Origin: Gnetum montanum
Taxonomy: Eukaryota > Streptophyta > Gnetopsida > Gnetales > Gnetaceae
Assembly: GCA_015680685.1 (NCBI GenBank)
Contig: MNCI01036318.1
Location: forward strand, 107,777 to 171,776
Direction: 5' to 3'
Length of the DNA: 64,000 nucleotides
The notes beneath the pieces were generated by a model. It was not told where the DNA came from and did no database searches. It saw only the letters and a list, made by a program, of their open reading frames with translations. Positions 1 through 12,110 of the stretch are shown here, one piece after another. The position numbers and the translations under genes were made by a program. Numbering within the stretch: the stretch's first letter is position 1; each line of letters opens with the position of its first letter.

Positions 1-561
1 ATTTGCTGTATACATCCTAAACTTATATTACTACTGCTGGATTACCAAGTATCTACTATTAGGCACACCAAGTATCCACTGCTAGGATTACCAAGCATTA
101 ATCTATTATGCTCAAAGTGGTCATACTTACGTTACTTATGAACAATAATAAAACTTAATTTAGAATAACAAAGTAAATTGCATGTAAAGTAAATTACAAA
201 AAAATACAATTATGCTAATCTAAGTGCTAAAATGGATAGAGGAAATCTTCATTTTATTATCATCCATGCAAATGTATCTAAGTATATATGCATTTAAATA
301 AAATGTCATATAATCTCTTCAATTCACACTATGGGCACAAAGAGGGAAAATATTCTAAGTTTTGTGAGAAGGAACTACAAGAATTCAAATAAGGCTATAA
401 CCAAAAGGTGTCATAAATGTGAGGAGTGTGCACATTTATATACTACATCATTGTCAACGTACCTACATCAATGCATCCTAGCATGCATCGATGGGGATAC
501 ATCGACGAGGCTACATCAACGAGCATGCATCGACGTAACTTATCTTATTGATGATGGATCA
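1..561 (-). repeat. 3' LTR (partial) of minus-oriented Ty3/Gypsy element
   Basis: The sequence reads as the right-hand part of an LTR in minus orientation. The stretch at about 30-150 (pieces such as accaagta and ctcaaagtggtcatac) matches in style the interior of the well-bounded LTR at 4569-5598. The inner end is placed at 561 because the minus strand there reads TGATCC directly after a purine-rich tract, as in the sister element at 27495-27507. Its upstream region carries CATCGATG-type palindromes near 486-530, where related LTRs carry CGATATCG. The outer end lies beyond the window. Confidence 0.6.
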
Positions 562-575
562 TACCCCCACGACTA
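562..575 (-). other. Polypurine tract of the minus Ty3 element
   Basis: On the minus strand this reads GTCGTGGGGGTA just before the LTR start. The plus-oriented sister element has GTCGTGGGAATA at the same place before its 3' LTR (about 27495-27506). Such a tract primes plus-strand DNA synthesis in LTR retrotransposons. Confidence 0.5.
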
Positions 576-599
576 ACTAAAAAATGGTCCTTAAGTAAA

Positions 600-3500
600 C
601 AAAATTGGGATCAAGATTCTTAAAAAATTTTGAAAAGTATGGAATTTATTGATAGACAAACTAACTGACTAACTCTAACTAACTTTAAATGTTAGATTGT
701 ACAATCTTACAAAAATGAGTGTCCTTTTACAATAAAATTAGACACTTGGATAAAATTTTAGAAAGTTCCTATTGAATGAATAGAGGCATGATGAATTTTC
801 ATACTATGCTTGGAAGTGGAAACTTCTATGGGTCAAATGATCCTTCATCTTGTCCCAATGCTATTGGTGGCTAAGGTTGTCTTGTCGTTATCATTACTTC
901 TTTTGGAACTTTAAAAGCATCTAGGAGTGCTTTCATATTCTCCTCTTTACTCTATGGATTGTACACAATCCAAGTTACTTTACCTATATAAGCTAGTGTA
1001 GGGATATCCCATGGGAATGACATTGAAGGAAACATTTCCTTCGCATTAAAAAACCAAGCTACAAACATCTTACATTCAATATCAAATGTCTTTACAAGGT
1101 TCTATAACTTTTAGTAGTAATTCATCCTCCTTGCCAAGTTCTCAACAAAAAATCGTTGATCATTGAATCTACTTGTAAGAACTTCAATCTCTTTGTTGGC
1201 TACCTCCAACTTTTGTTTTTCCTCTTTATGAAGCTTCAACTTCACCTCATAGAGGAGATAGGAGCTAGTGACCTAGTTCTCTAGTTTATATCTTGGCATG
1301 CTCACTATTAGCATTACCAAGTGTGCATATTGAAGGTTGGCAAGTTTCTTGTACTTTATCATCTCCTTGATTTGTAACTCCTTTAGGCGGAATTTTTCCT
1401 TGTTATATGCATTCAGTCCATCAAACCTGAGTTGCCATACATCACCTTTTTGCTGAAGTTACTAGAGCTCCTCGTTCATCTTTACCTTGGCTAATTTTAT
1501 TTCTTTTTCATTGACTTTCTTGAGTAGTCCAACCTAGTTCCTATAATGATTCTTTACTCTATCAAATTTCAAGATCTCATTCTTCCATACAGCTACCTCA
1601 ATTGTAGGTCTTTTAATGAAGAGCATGAGCCTCCTTCATCAAGAGATTCGTATTTTTTCCTAGTAACCTCCTCAAGTCTAAGTTCAACTTAGCAAGCTAC
1701 TCCTACTACTAGTAGATATATTTGACCAATGGGTCCTGTTTCTACTTAATGTTTCATAAGTGGTGATTGTCCTTAGTAAGGAAAAAGTTCTCTTCGTGAA
1801 CTTGCAAGAGGTTCTTGTTGATGTTGTTGTTCATAGTCTCTAACATGAATGGATCAAAGATCATCATTTCTTTTACATTCTTGGCTTCATGATATTTTTT
1901 TTGAAGCTACTAAAAAGCTTCATCTTATGTATGTTCTAGCCAGAGAATGGTAGGGTTGAAAAGATTGGCTCTCAACTTGAAACTTTAGTAGCCAATCGTT
2001 GATTGGTCATGGTGGCCTCCTCAAGTTACATGGTTGCAACCAACAATTTGTCCCTTATCTTAAGAAACGATGATTGGTTTGTAGTGATTTCATCTAGAAG
2101 ATCAAAGATCTATAGAAATAGTTGCTTGACTCTCACTAGTCTTTTCAACACCTCCTCATGTTGGGCAATGCTCATTCGACCACTTCCTACTCTTGTGGAT
2201 GAATGAATGTCTACCATAGCAACTATGTCTAGCACAGATGTCATAAGAGCATTAAGTACTTTCACAAATCTATCAAGCATCACCTCTACCACTATCTCTT
2301 AGTCCTTGTGCTACATCACCAGGACCATTACCCCCTCACCTTCCTCTAACATAACCAAGAAGGCTATAGCATTTCCCAAAATCTTAGAAAATGTTTATCC
2401 ATGAGTGGATACCGTGACCTCCTTAACACTTGGATTGGGCCTTGTGCATGCCTAGTTCCTCTACACAAACAATAGTGGAACTATTTCATTATCTAGCCAA
2501 CTAATGGTCCTTACGACCTTGTTTATATGGCTCATGGATAGACATTAAATGGATGACTTCCCACCACTTGCAAATCCTTACTATTGCTACAACTACTACT
2601 CCAAAAGTTTACTGAGTCATTCTACAACTACACACATTTTAGGTATGGATTCTAAGGCTTCATGTGATGGTTGTAGTGGCTACTCCTCTTCCTGTAGCTT
2701 GGCTACTATCTTATCTTTCATCATTTCTTACTAAGATGTGACAAGAGTACGGTAGACCACATCGTTCAAATAGCTAGCTATCCTTCCCCCTTTTACATAA
2801 TTTCTTGATTAAGCATGGAAAGATGATCATATTTCTACCTTTCTCATTTTCCTTGAACCATTTTTCAAACTTCAAGAAGATAAGTTGGGGTAGATTGATT
2901 GGAATTTTCCACTTAAAACTACACATTCCTTGGCGAAGAAGGTTGTCACCTTACTTGGCGTTACCATTGGATTTAAGTGATAGGCCAGAATCTTAAAATA
3001 AGCTCACTCCACCTTTTTTTAGTGCATAATACTCCTTACAGCCCACTCCATAGCACCACTAGACCCATCCCTTCTTTGCCTTTGGATCTACCTACATCAA
3101 GTTCTCAACTAGTTTTGCCCTAGTGTTGGGCAAACTAAGGGCTTCAGCTACACATCTCCTTCTCAATTATTTGAGAATAGGTACATCTTTCCACGAACCA
3201 CTCTCCACTATTAGAGACAATGGGTCACAAAGGAGAATCCTATAGTTGAGTTCTAATCCCTTCTAGCACTAGCTCCAAGAAGGATCCAAAGTTCAATTCT
3301 TGTAGGATGAAACTTTAGACCTCATTGGTCCTAATCTATTCTAAGCATGCCTCTATGAGGGTGACCTCCAATCTAGTCCTAGGCCTAGGAGCCTCAACTT
3401 GCCTAGATTGGCCTATCTCTATAGTGGGAATCTACCTAACATATTAGACTTTAGGTTCCTCCTGAAGAGGTCTAGTAGCATGCATTACCTTGACCACTTA

Positions 3501-4204
3501 TTCTTAAGGTTATGGTTGCTATTTTTGTTGTCACCTTCTTCCTCAAGTTACTTTTCTCTTGGCCTACAATGGCCCTTCTACTTGTAGTCCTTATTTCAAT
3601 GCCATCTACAATCACAAACATAATCCATGATTACCTTTTTAGTTTATAACCTTTAGTTATTGAACACCTTTCTTCATTAGATCATGGCTATGTCTACTCA
3701 TCCCACTACTAATCTATTCCAAGTCTAGACCAAGTCCATTCAACTTTTAGTGATCTCACATTAACATATGCTCACTCTATATTGATCAAAAGTTTAGGAC
3801 AACCCCAAAAGACAACCATCACTCCAAGAGAAGAAGAAAAAAGAAGAAGGAATTAGATAGGACCTTAATTAGAGGGGTGTCTTTAGGCATGGCTAACATG
3901 TCTTTCCAACCTCGTAACCAATGCTTGTTATCCAATATTGAGTCTAAGGGATGTTCTTAGAATTTTAGTGTTATTTTTTTCCATAGGAACCACACCATGC
4001 AAAGACATGCTTTTCGTTTATGGTCGATAGTAGGAGTGATGATATACCAGTGAACTTTCATAGAACTTAAAAATAATGTTGAGAGAAATCATATCAAATC
4101 TCCTTGAGGTCATATCCTTTTCCATTCTCACTTAGTCCTTTCCCAATTTGTTAGGTACCAAGATCATTGATTACTTTTAGGTTGTAATGTGAAAGAACCT
4201 TGTG
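600..4204 (-). pseudogene. Decayed extra 3' ORF (coiled-coil protein) of the minus Ty3 element
   Basis: Minus-strand translation around 1340-1130 gives LANLQYAHLVMLIVSMPRY followed by KLENQVTSSYLLYEVKLKLH. These align with LANLWHANLAMLTTRCSRNE and LEKQVIATYAKYEIEFTKH encoded at about 26810-26930 in the plus-oriented element. The region is Lys/Glu/Leu-rich and probably a coiled coil. It lies between integrase and the 3' LTR, the same position as in the sister element. Stops and small indels are frequent. I infer it is the same extra ORF in worse condition. Its function is unknown; it may belong to the gag-like 'putative plant transposon protein' group. Its upstream end is cut by the Copia insertion. 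Confidence 0.55.
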
Positions 4205-4209
4205 CTTCC
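4205..4209. repeat. Target-site duplication of Copia element (left)
   Basis: CTTCC precedes the Copia 5' LTR, and CTTCT (11616-11620) follows its 3' LTR. One mismatch in five bases fits an old insertion. Confidence 0.5.
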
Positions 4210-6332
4210 TATTGACCTTTTGATATGTTAAAACTTTAGAAAATGGAGAATATTGAAATGTGTTTTGCATGATCTTGCATAGATGAGAAACAACAAGATA
4301 AGAATAAGATGACAAGATCAGTACACAAGCTTTGTGGTCGAAGACAAATAGAAAAGATGAGATGTCAAAATGATAGTTGCATTGAGATGACACAAAATCT
4401 CAAATTATATGGAAGATTTCAATGATGCTTGCAAGTCAAATGAAGATGTTTTGTTATCTACCCAAATGTCCCAGAAGTTCAACAAAAATCCCAAAAGTGC
4501 AAACTCACTTACAAGTTAGATGTCCCAAATTAACACCAAATGTCCCAATTATTTTTAGGATGACCTAGTGATGAGTGGCGAGGTACCCCTACACTCCACC
4601 ATACGAATACGAGCGGACACGCGCGATCCGGTCGAACTCCACAGACTAAATGCCTTAACGCCACAAGCAACACTTGGGGTTAATCGTTCGTTGTCTTCCC
4701 AGGCTTGCTTGTATGTGTCATGGTGTATGGTTAAGCAAGTCTGAGGTATGTGATTTTTTTGGTTTTTTCGGCTTATCTTCTATGCTACCAAGAGGAAAGA
4801 GTTGAGAAAACTAAACTAACTCTAACTAAGATCTAAGTCTAAATTAACTAGCGTCAGCATTCGTTCCCACTTACCGGACACACCCTGAACTATGCAACTG
4901 CAGCTTACCAAACACTAATCGTTACTGGGATCGCCACACGTAACGCAAGTGCTCGAAGTGGTCGTACTGAGGCACCTATTTAGCCTATGTGTGATAAGCA
5001 GCCGATTCCTTAGCCAGCCGTACACACCCGTGGGTGCTCGTAACTAAGTCGTACTTATCACACGTTCTTAGCCTAGCAATGAGCAGCAGATTCCTCAACT
5101 AGCCGTACACATTGGACCCTGGAGTTACCAAGCGCAGAATCCTGGAATACGCTACTAGGTTACCAAGTAGCCAATGCTCGTAATTGAGTCGTACTCATGC
5201 ATTGCGTCAAGCAGCCGATTCCTTGACTAGCCGTACACGTCCGTAGACGCTCGTAATCAAGTCGTACTTGAACGAACTAGGAAAGCAGGAAATGAAAGCA
5301 ATAAATGAAACCACGTGCTGCAAGGTTTATCCAAACAAGTTCGTCTTTATTGCCGTACACAACTTGAGTTCAGGTTACAAGTTGCTCGAATAAAGAGTCG
5401 TTCACTCTAGGACTCCTACTGCGGGCACATGGGGAAAAAATTCTAACTCTGGAGTGATCAATCTGCCAGAGCTTCGCTACATTAGCCAGGATTGGGAAAT
5501 GAAGGGAGTGCCGCCTCTTATTTATAGATATGACGGCAGGACGCGATATCGCAGGAGAAGACGCGATATCGCGGCCTAGTGCAAGTCGCGTCTCATCACC
5601 TAGCTTAGACGTTCCAATTTCCAGATGGACATCTAACCAAAATTGAAGTTGTTTTTAAATAGACATTCCAACCTCAAATGGGATGTCTCAATTAGTCATT
5701 TCCTAGCCATTGCATGAATTTTGAGGAGTTTTAGAAACTAAAAGGCTATAAAACAAAGTGGAATTCTTGGGAAATGATATATGCACTATTCATTAATCAA
5801 TCCTATCATTGATTAATAAGTGAATTGGCTTTGTTCCTCATTGTGTTCATCATTTGTAAACTATTTTAAGTATTGAGTTTTGTTGTAAGAAATTTGTAAA
5901 GTGAGTTACATTCTTTCCTTGAATCTTTTTCTCTTTTCATAATCCTACAAGGTTGATGTGCATCTTGCAAGAGGCCATCCTCATTGAACTTGTTAGGAGC
6001 TTGCAAGGTTGAGTGCGTTCATAGCAACAAAACACAATAGTGTTTAGCTAACATTTTGTAAAGGTTGTCGGATCCTTTAAACCACATTTTTGAGCTTTTT
6101 GGGACCTTACATAAATGAGTGTCTATGCAATGAGAAAACACTCCAAGTGGAGCTCAAACTTTATAAAACCAGATTTTTCTAAGGAACAAATCTAGAGGTG
6201 TGTAAGGATTCTATCCTCCAAGTGTGAAAGTACCCAAGTTGAGGAACCACATAAAAATTGATGTGCAATTCTAATGGTCTTGGTTAAAACTGGGGAACTT
6301 ATTCAACCCCCCTTTCAAGTTCTCAATTCTCA
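4210..6332 (+). repeat. Copia 5' LTR, interrupted
   Basis: It matches 10529-11615 along its length, for example AGAAAATGGAGAAT near both starts and the AAGTGGAATTCTTGGGAAAT block at about 5757 and 11041. It ends just before the PBS. It is split at 4569-5598 by a solo LTR plus its duplicated target. Removing that insert gives 1088 bp against 1087 bp for the partner. Confidence 0.85.
4569..5598 (-). repeat. Solo LTR (1030 bp), Ty3 family, TSD CCTAG
   Basis: It begins TGATGAG and ends CTCATCA, a 7-bp terminal inverted repeat shared with the other LTRs here. Perfect 5-bp target duplications CCTAG flank it at 4564-4568 and 5599-5603. Minus orientation is shown by the TATA-like box (minus TATAAATAAGAGGC, about 5514-5527). 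Two perfect GCGATATCGC palindromes lie upstream of that box (5543-5552, 5563-5572). No internal domain remains, so it formed by LTR-LTR recombination. It is close in sequence to the LTR at 63519. Confidence 0.9.
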
Positions 6333-6334
6333 AG

Positions 6335-6348
6335 TGGTATCAAAGACC
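6335..6348 (+). other. Copia primer binding site (tRNA-iMet type)
   Basis: TGGTATCAAAGACC lies two bases after the 5' LTR end. The usual plant initiator-Met PBS is TGGTATCAGAGC, so one position of the core differs. Confidence 0.8.
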
Positions 6349-6390
6349 GATACTCTTAATTTTAGAGCTTCAAATTATTAAGAGTGAGTA

Positions 6391-7252
6391 ATGAAAGGGG
6401 TAGCTAACATCAATTCACCAACAACAAATGAATTCAACTTTTCAAATTCGAGAACTAAACTAATAATATTCATTGAGTTCATCTTGAAGAGCTATATAAA
6501 CGTCTTCTATCACAAAGGTAAAGGAAGATGTAAGCAATGTATGTTTTCCAATCATGATGATTATTCTATAAAATTTTTGATATGTTATGGTAGAGGCCAT
6601 ATGACCTCCAAAAGAGTTTGTATATGCAGGTCACATGAAGAAAAATCTAGTAAAGAAAGTTATGTATCCAAAGACTCTCATTACTTATGTCTTGTCTTGG
6701 CAAATCAAGAATCCATCAATATTCAAACATTTCATGGTGAAGCTATAGAAGATGAAATCACCTTAGAGGAAAGGTATGATTTTCTTTGTAATCAAGTTAT
6801 TTTCTTTCAAATTTAATTCTTTAAAATTAAAGAGACCTTGTATGATTAGGAAATACAAATTACAAATCTTAACTCTGAATGTTTATTTCTTAAGAAAGAA
6901 AACTCAGACCTAAAAGCTAAGATTCAAAAATTAAGTGTTATTGAGCAAACTAACGAGAAAATATTACATGAAAATCTTAATATTGAAGAGAAAGATCAAG
7001 ACCAATATCATCCATATATCAAAGCATCATCCTCACATTTTGCAATTTTGAAGAAATACTCTACTAGGTTTGGTAGTGAAGCCAAATTTAGGAACATAAG
7101 TTGTTTTTATTATGGGAAATTTGGACATGTTCAGGCTTGTTACTATTTATGGTTAAAACACTACACATGGTCCTTTCCAAAATAGCCAAGAAAAGATGCT
7201 TTTTAGGGAAAGAAATTTTGGAGGCAAAAAGAGAAGAGTTTTGAACAAAGAA
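6391..7252 (+). pseudogene. Copia gag region remnant
   Basis: The first open stretch (6391-6816) includes CYGRGHMTSKRVC, a degenerate zinc-knuckle-like motif, and an acidic/coiled segment. Around 7108 the frame gives CFYYGKFGHVQACYY, a second CCHC-like knuckle with one Cys replaced. Such knuckles bind RNA in the particle. Stops at about 6814, 6848 and later break the frame. The N-terminal capsid part is missing or unrecognisable. Confidence 0.6.
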
Positions 7253-8560
7253 TGATTACACAAGTTTCTCTCTCTATTGATAAAATAACCACATGGTACA
7301 TCAATAGTGGCTATTCTATATATATGACAAGGGAAAAATCTCAATTTGTACACTTTAAACAACAAAATTGTAATAGCATTACATTTGGAGATGACTTAAA
7401 AGCTCAAATAAAAGGTACTGATACTACTAAAGGTAAAGCTAAGGATCAACCTATAGTTAATCAAGGACTAAAACATAATCTTCTTAGTGTTAGTCAACTT
7501 TGTGATTCAATTTTTGATGTTACCTTTTAAAAAGATACTTGTAAAGTCAAAGATTTTCTATTTGGTAAAGTTATTATAGAAGGTAACAGAAAGGCAAATA
7601 TTTATGCTACTATTTCTCGAGATAATCCTAACCTTGAATCGAAGTGTCTGATCAACAATATAGATGATGTTTATATGTGGCATAGGAAAGTAGGTCACAT
7701 AAACAAAGACATTCTTCAAACCCTTGTCTCAAAAGAGATGGTTTGAGAATTGACCAAACTTAAAGATTTCATCTTGAACACTTTTGAAGCTTATCATAAA
7801 GGTAAGCAAACAAGGATAAGGTTTGGTAAGAAAAATTGCATTTCTACTTCTCATCCTTTAGATTTACTTCACATGGATTAGGTTGGTCCTTCTTAAATGC
7901 ATAGTCTGGGAAAGAAAAGGTATTTTCTAACTATTGTTGATGATTTCTCTCGCTTTAATTGGGTTACCTTTTCATATCACAAGGATGAGGTTTTTGATTA
8001 CTTTATGAGAATTTGTAATTAGATATAAAAAGAAAAAGGGTATGGTGTAAAGGTCATCAAAAGTGACAATGGAGAAGAATTTAAGAATACAAAGTTTGAA
8101 CAATATTATCAAATAAATGGCATCCTATACCAATTTTCTACCCTAGGACTCGTCAATAGAATGGTATTATAGAAGGGAAAAATAGGATATTGAATGAAAT
8201 GGGGTGGACCATTATAAATGATAAGAATATTCCTTATCACTTTTGGGCTAAAGCAATCAACATTGCTTGCTATTTCTCGAATAGAGTTTTGGTTAGAAGA
8301 TTTGCTACAAAAACTTCTATTGAATTATTAACATGCAAAAAAACCAACTAATGGTTATTTTGATGTTTTGGGCTCAAAATGTTACATTCTCAATAACAAA
8401 GATGTTTTGAGAAAATTTGATTCCAAAACTAATGAGGGAATTCTTCTAGGAAATTCAACTATTAATAAGGTTTATAGAATTTTCAACAAAAGAACCAATA
8501 TTGTGGAGCAAATAAGAAACATCAAAATAGATGACAATGATAGTCCTACTTCACAATAAA
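7253..8560 (+). pseudogene. Copia protease and integrase remnants
   Basis: Protease is seen as TTWYINSGYSIYMTR, where active elements have a W-x-[LIV]-D-S-G active site; the catalytic Asp is Asn here, so it would be inactive. HNLLSVSQLCD, the usual Copia post-protease segment, follows. Integrase begins near 7671 with MWHRKVGHINKDIL (GAG-pre-integrase) and continues through LLHMD, then RYFLTIVDDFSRFNWVTF. Several in-frame stops are present. The 8368-8559 stretch is the integrase C-terminal part. Confidence 0.75.
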
Positions 8561-10290
8561 ATGATGAAGAAGTTCCTCTTCAAAATATAGCTAACATTTC
8601 CCAAGTTCAAATTAATGAAGAATCTGAAATAGAAAGTGAGCATGAGGATACTTCTCCAACTTAATCCAAAATGCCTAAAATTTGTAGATCACACATTCTC
8701 AATGATGTTATTGGGTATGTAAAAGATGGAATCTAAACTAAGAGTCAAACAAAGGAAATGTGTGGTTATGCTACCTATCTTTCATAACTTGAACCAAAGA
8801 ATTTTAAAGAGGTAGAATTAGAAGAATGATGAATCTTAGTCATGTAAGAACAATTGAATCAATTTGGGAATTAACTCCTAGACCCAATCACAGATAGATC
8901 ATTGGCACAAAATGAGTTTTTATAAGTAAAATAGATGAAAGTGGCAACATTATTAAGAATAAAGCTAGATTAGTTGACAAAGGATACAATCAATAAGAGG
9001 AAATAGATTTTGATGAAACTTTTTCTCTCGTGGCCAAACTTAAATCTATCAGACTTCTTTTAGCCTATGCAAGTATGAAAAGCATTAAATTGTATCAGAT
9101 GGATGTGAAGAGTGTCTTTCTAAATGGGATCATTCAAGAGGAAGTTTATGTTGAGAAATTTGAAGGATTTGTGGATCCTATTCATCTAGATTACATTTTC
9201 AAACTCAAGAAGGCTCTCTATGGGCTTAAACAAGCTCCTAGAAATTAGTATGATAAACTTTCTCATCATCTCACATCCCATGATTTCAAAATAGGTAGGG
9301 AAAATGTTACTTTATTTTTTAAACGTGATGGTAAAGATGTACTTATTGCACAAATTTATAGATGATATTATATTTGAAGCTACTAATGAAATTTTGTCCA
9401 AGAAATTCTTAGATCTTATGCAAATAGAGTTTTAAATAAGCATGATGGGAGAACTCAATAATCTCCTTGGCTTTCAAATCAATCAAACAAAAGGTGGAAC
9501 CTTCATCTATCAAACTAAATACATCAAAAATATTTTAAAAAAATTCAATGTAGTAGATGTGACAGCAAAAACTACACCTATGGTGGAGAACTTCAAACTT
9601 ACCAAAGATGATCAAGGAAAGTCTATTGATCTTAAGCTCTATAGAGGTATGATTAGTAGTTTACTCTACTTAATTGCTAGTAGGCTTGATATAACCTTAA
9701 CTATTGAAATTTGTGCCAAGTATCAACTAATCCCAAAGAATCACAACTAAAAATAGTTAAATGAATTTTTCATTATTTAAAAGGTACTACCGATTGGGAA
9801 CTTTGGTATTCAAAGGAATCCTTACTTAATCTTGCCAGGTACTGTGATGTAAATTTGGTAGGTTGTACAAATGACCATCAAAGAAAGAGTGGAAATTACT
9901 TATTTCTAAGAACAAGTCTTATATCTTAGATAACAAAGAAGAAAATGCAGACAACACTTTCTACAACAAAAGAAAAATACATTTCAACTAGAAGTTTCTA
10001 TGTGTAAATAATATGGATGAAGTAAAGTCTCAAGGATATAGGGATCCTATCAAATATCACACCTATCTTCTATGACAATAGCAATGCTATCAACATGAAA
10101 AAAAACCTTGTTAAACATTCTCATACAAAACACATTAAAATTCACATCATTTCATATGAGAAAATACTCAACTTGGACATATAAATCTAGGATACATTGG
10201 GACAAATTGTCAACTTGTCGATACCTTCCCCGAGCCTCTTGATGACCAATGCCTAACTGCCTTATGTAAAGACATGGGGATAGGATCTTA
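8561..10290 (+). pseudogene. Copia reverse transcriptase and RNase H remnants
   Basis: RT is recognised by KARLV..GYNQ, then YQMDVKSVFLNGIIQEEVYV and LKKALYGLKQAPRN (9030-9248), all Copia RT blocks. MMGELNNLLGFQINQTKGG (9442) and KYIKNILKKFNV are the thumb region. Near 9960 a typical RNase H 'TSTAEAEY' block is present in eroded form, with HSHTKHIKI just before 10150. Stops and a frameshift near 9350 make it non-functional. Confidence 0.8.
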
Positions 10291-10513
10291 TCCTATCAGG
10301 TAAGAATTTTGTTTTCCAAATAACAATAAATATACAAAAATATATACACACACAAAAATTAAAATAAAAGCAATTTTTTTAAATAATCTACCTAGCATAT
10401 GTTTACGAGGAGTTTCCCTAAGGATCCTTCTTTTTGTTAATGCCTAACAAGGGGGAGAAAGTCACTATTATGTTTTGCTATAGCTAATCCATTTCCCAAG
10501 TTTTGAACATTAC

Positions 10514-10527
10514 CAAAAAGGGGAAGA
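10514..10527 (+). other. Copia polypurine tract
   Basis: AAAAAGGGGAAGA directly precedes the 3' LTR start TGTTGACA, as expected of the plus-strand primer site. Confidence 0.75.
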
Positions 10528-10528
10528 T

Positions 10529-11615
10529 TGTTGACATTTTGGTAGGTCAAAAATTTAGAAAATGGAGAATGTAAAAATGTGTTTTTCATGATCTTGCATG
10601 GATGAGAAACAACCAAACAAGAACAAGATGACAAGATCAAGACATAAGCTTCATGGTTGAAGACAAAGAGCAAAGATGAGATGTCAAAATGAGAGCTAGA
10701 CTGAGATGACATGAAATCTCAAACTAGATGGAAGATTTCAATGATGCTTACAAGTCAAATGAAGATGTTCTGGTATCTACCTAGACATCCCAAAAGGTCA
10801 GCAAATGTCCTAGAAGTGCAAACTCATTTGTAGGCCAAATGTCCCAAATTGACAATAGATGTTCCAATTGTTATAGGGATGTCCCAAGGAAGACGTCCCA
10901 ATTTCTAGATAGACATCCCATCATAATTGAAGTTGTTTTCATGTAGACATTTCAACCTCAAATGAGACATCCCAATTAGTCATTTCCTGGCCATTAGATG
11001 AATTCCAAGGAGTTTTTGAAAGCTAAAAGACTATAAAACAAAGTGGAATTCTTGGGAAATAATACATTTACTATTCATTGATCATTCCTATCATTGATTA
11101 TCAAGTGAATTGGCTTTGTTCCTCATTATGTTCATCATTTATGAACTATTATATGTATTAAGAGTTTTGTTGCAAGGAATATGTAAAGTCAGTTATATTC
11201 TTTCCTTGAATCTTTTTCTCTTTTTGTAATCCTATGGGGTTTATGTGCTTCTTATGGGAAGGCATCCTCATTAAGCTTGTTAGGACCTTACAAGGTTGAG
11301 CGTGTTCACAACAACAAAACATTCTAGTGTGGATCCTTTAAATCACATTTTTTATCTTTTTAGGACCTTGCAGGATTGAGTGTTTGTGTAGCAAGAAAAC
11401 ACTCCAAGTGAAACTCAAACTTTGCAAAGGTTTTGGTACCCTTAAAACCACATTTTTCTAAGGAATAAATTTTGGAGGTGTGTAAGGATTCTACCCTTCG
11501 AGTGTGAAAGTACCCAAGTTGAGAAACCACGTAAAAATTGGTGTGCAGTTCTGGTGGTCTTAGTTGTTAAAATTAGGGAACTTATTCAACCTCCCTTCTA
11601 AGTTCCCGATCCTCA
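10529..11615 (+). repeat. Copia 3' LTR
   Basis: It starts TGTTGAC right after the polypurine tract and ends ..CCTCA. It matches the 5' LTR across about 1.09 kb with scattered substitutions, which shows an old insertion. It is uninterrupted, so it served to recognise the insertion in its partner. Confidence 0.85.
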
Positions 11616-12110
11616 CTTCTAGGATATTAACTTTTCATGAAATAGATCAAATGGATGGATATCATGAACTCACTACCTAATACCACTAGTAAATTGACAT
11701 ATTGTTACTAGAGAACATAATCCAAAGCTAAAAATTATCCTTTTGATTAATTAACCAGAATAATAATATCTTGCTTTAAATAACTTTCCAAATTCCCAGT
11801 AGTAATAATAAAATCAAATACTTCCAATAAAGCTAGATGAAATTAATAAAGGCAAAAAGACAATGAAAAATAAACAATATATAAAATAATCAATGAAATA
11901 TTCAAGAAAATGGAAAACATATAAAGAACATTGCAAAACAAAAAGGTGTAAAATTGGTTAGCCTCATCAAGGTATTAGTATGAATGACCATCTCTTCCAT
12001 AACTATGTTGAGAGAAGGAGATCTAAAAAATAGAGCAAGCTTTTTTTGGTGTAGAGGTGTCAATGTTGTTGCTTACTTTGGGTTCCAAAAATAGCTTAAG
12101 TCATTGTACA
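11616..12110 (-). other. Ty3 internal DNA between Copia and integrase
   Basis: AT-rich stretch that should join 4204 in the uninterrupted Ty3 element. I see no open frame and no second transposon end in it. Confidence 0.35.

Larger units (their letters stand above)
4210..11615 (+). mobile_element. Ty1/Copia LTR retrotransposon, decayed, with a solo LTR in its 5' LTR
   Basis: Two direct repeats bound it: 4210-6332 (about 1088 bp once the 1035-bp insertion with its TSD is removed) and 10529-11615 (1087 bp). A tRNA-iMet PBS (TGGTATCAAAGACC, from 6335) follows the first, and a polypurine tract (10514-10527) precedes the second. Between them lie gag, protease, integrase, RT and RNase H in Copia order. 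Many codons are now stops, mostly TAA/TAG where Gln is expected, so the polyprotein is dead. It is inserted in the older minus-oriented Ty3 element. Confidence 0.85.
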
